Source of the DNA: Pseudomonadota bacterium
GTDB taxonomy: Bacteria; Pseudomonadota; Gammaproteobacteria; Arenicellales; Arenicellaceae
Assembly (NCBI GenBank): GCA_018660405.1
Contig: JABJKL010000017.1
Coordinates: 1 to 23,378 of the forward strand
Direction: 5' to 3'
Length of the DNA: 23,378 nt
This document shows positions 22,427-23,378 of the stretch, piece by piece. The notes under the pieces are model-generated. The model ran no database searches, was not told the origin of the DNA, and worked only from the letters and a program-made list of their open reading frames with translations. Both the position numbers and the translations under genes were made by a program. Position 1 is the first letter of the stretch; the number at the start of each line of letters is the position of its first letter.

Positions 22427-23378
22427 TCAGTACCCCCCAACTTTCTGATTAACCGATAATCATCGCGCATAGAACCGATAGAACTACAAATTGCCAGTAT
22501 TTTATCGGGGTCATTATGTCCACCGTAACGGCAATTGGCATTGAATTTTTTATGGATTTCATCCCTGCCAAGTGGCGCACTCTGCCCACCCCTCATAAAA
22601 TCTTGCCTGACTTCCGAATGAGTTCCATCTTTGTAAATGATCCTGACATGTCCCGTAAAGGCAGCGGGATAAGGGTTATTCGAATCAATCTGGTAATTAA
22701 TCTTGCGGGTCAGCGCGAGCAGCTCAGGATCAGAAATAGAATCGTCACTAAAATTTTCCAGGCCCGCATGCCCCCGTAGCAACCCCAGAGCAACCCCGAA
22801 TGGCACACTAAACTTGGCCGCATAGGGGGTGGGTGGTGCGCGTTTGATGTCCAGCGGCTCCCATAGGCGATGCACGTAGCCTTCTGCTGTTTCACAGATT
22901 ATCGATTCGATATCATCGACTACAATGCTATTTTGTTGTGACCGGAGTTGGCACGCGCAGTCAATATAGGGCTGAACCATGGTTCCGCAGGGGTAGGGTT
23001 TAAAAGAAATACTGTTGCTAACGAATGTTTGCCCGAGCCCATCAAACAGACAATCCAGTTTGGGGCTAACCGAAGATGCAAACACATTGAAGACGCCGTG
23101 AGCCCCTTCAAACACATACTTTGGTCCGGTAAATCCTGCTTTCGCCATTGCGTACGCACGCATTCCAGATTGTGCAGCCCAACCTGGGTGCATACGCTTG
23201 GTCCAGCTACCATCGCCCAAATATTCAATAATGCCCGATGCCATACTGCCGGCGATGCCCAGGGCATTCGCGATAACCTTGCTGTCAGCCCTGCAGGCCA
23301 CGGCGGTACCAAACGCCGCCGCCAGGGAGCCGAGTACTGCAGTAGGATGAAACCCCGACTTGTGTATCGCTTTGGGCA
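22423..23378 (-). CDS. MmgE/PrpD-family protein, 5' end outside window
   Basis: The frame is open to the window edge and the visible ~317 codons are the C-terminal two thirds of an MmgE/PrpD protein. The family stretch HKSGFHPTAVLGSLAAAFGT appears right at the edge, followed by ALGIAGSMASGIIEYLGDGSWTKR over the next lines and later FKPYPCGTMVQPYID. A GTG at 23301 gives a shorter open frame, but it falls inside the conserved domain and is not a real start. No signal can be judged because the N-terminus is missing. It shares a 4-bp ATGA overlap with the downstream SDR gene. It is clearly divergent from the Tat-exported member at 20112-21626, so the two probably act on different substrates. A dehydratase or isomerase of a small carboxylate is expected. 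Confidence 0.88.
   Translation of the reverse strand, partial: PKAIHKSGFHPTAVLGSLAAAFGTAVACRADSKVIANALGIAGSMASGIIEYLGDGSWTKRMHPGWAAQSGMRAYAMAKAGFTGPKYVFEGAHGVFNVFASSVSPKLDCLFDGLGQTFVSNSISFKPYPCGTMVQPYIDCACQLRSQQNSIVVDDIESIICETAEGYVHRLWEPLDIKRAPPTPYAAKFSVPFGVALGLLRGHAGLENFSDDSISDPELLALTRKINYQIDSNNPYPAAFTGHVRIIYKDGTHSEVRQDFMRGGQSAPLGRDEIHKKFNANCRYGGHNDPDKILAICSSIGSMRDDYRLIRKLGGTE

Noticed and set aside
1..23378. CRISPR array, tRNA, rRNA, insertion sequence or integrase
   Set aside because: None was seen: no regularly spaced repeats, no clover-leaf or rRNA-like stretch, and no transposase or integrase motif in any convincing frame.

Overview
The window looks like chromosome of a free-living, probably aquatic gammaproteobacterium of moderate GC. 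The grounds are a Bug-type TctABC tripartite transporter, DUF6152 proteins, many exported beta-propeller proteins, Tat-dependent enzymes, and a perfect FNR/Anr box. The taxonomy is an inference from gene content and no rRNA or tRNA gene is present to test it.

Layout. (1) 1-2.4 kb: a Fic-domain protein whose 5' end lies outside the window (+) converges on a Pif1-like helicase (-). This stretch looks more AT-rich than the rest and has an accessory flavour. (2) 2.6-9.05 kb, all minus strand: read 5' to 3' it is tctC, a stem-loop, tctB, tctA, a Gfo/Idh/MocA oxidoreductase (ATGA overlap with tctA), a TSUP permease, and an exported DUF6152-type protein. The first four form a plausible operon for uptake and first oxidation of an organic acid or sugar-like substrate. 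(3) 9.2-14.5 kb, plus strand: a lipoprotein of the gamma-glutamyltransferase family, a 645-bp non-coding stretch, a frameshifted Tat-exported alpha/beta hydrolase, and a secreted NHL-type propeller. (4) 14.5-15.6 kb: a cysteine synthase on the minus strand, separated from the propeller gene by a shared stem-loop. (5) 15.8-21.6 kb, plus strand: an exported metallo-beta-lactamase-fold hydrolase with an EF-hand pair, a second NHL-type protein, a small DUF6152 protein, a seven-repeat FG-GAP-type propeller and a Tat-exported MmgE/PrpD protein. Spacing from 6 to 118 bp suggests one transcription unit. (6) 21.66 kb to the end, minus strand: a second MmgE/PrpD protein (5' end outside the window) translationally coupled to an SDR-family protein that lacks three of the four classical catalytic residues.

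Almost every plus-strand gene from 9.2 to 21.6 kb carries an export signal (Sec, lipoprotein or Tat), so this half of the window is a cell-envelope/periplasm locus. The common substrate is not apparent from sequence.

The item most likely to be undescribed is in the 11.1-11.75 kb gap. It is a 31-codon minus-strand ORF starting at TTG behind a perfect Shine-Dalgarno, encoding a single membrane helix, with a perfect FNR/Anr box about 75 bp upstream and a perfect 13-bp inverted repeat downstream. Other points worth attention are the SDR with an altered active site, the EF-hand insertion in the MBL enzyme, the frameshift in the hydrolase, and two small tandem duplications at gene ends (start of tctA, stop of the SDR gene).
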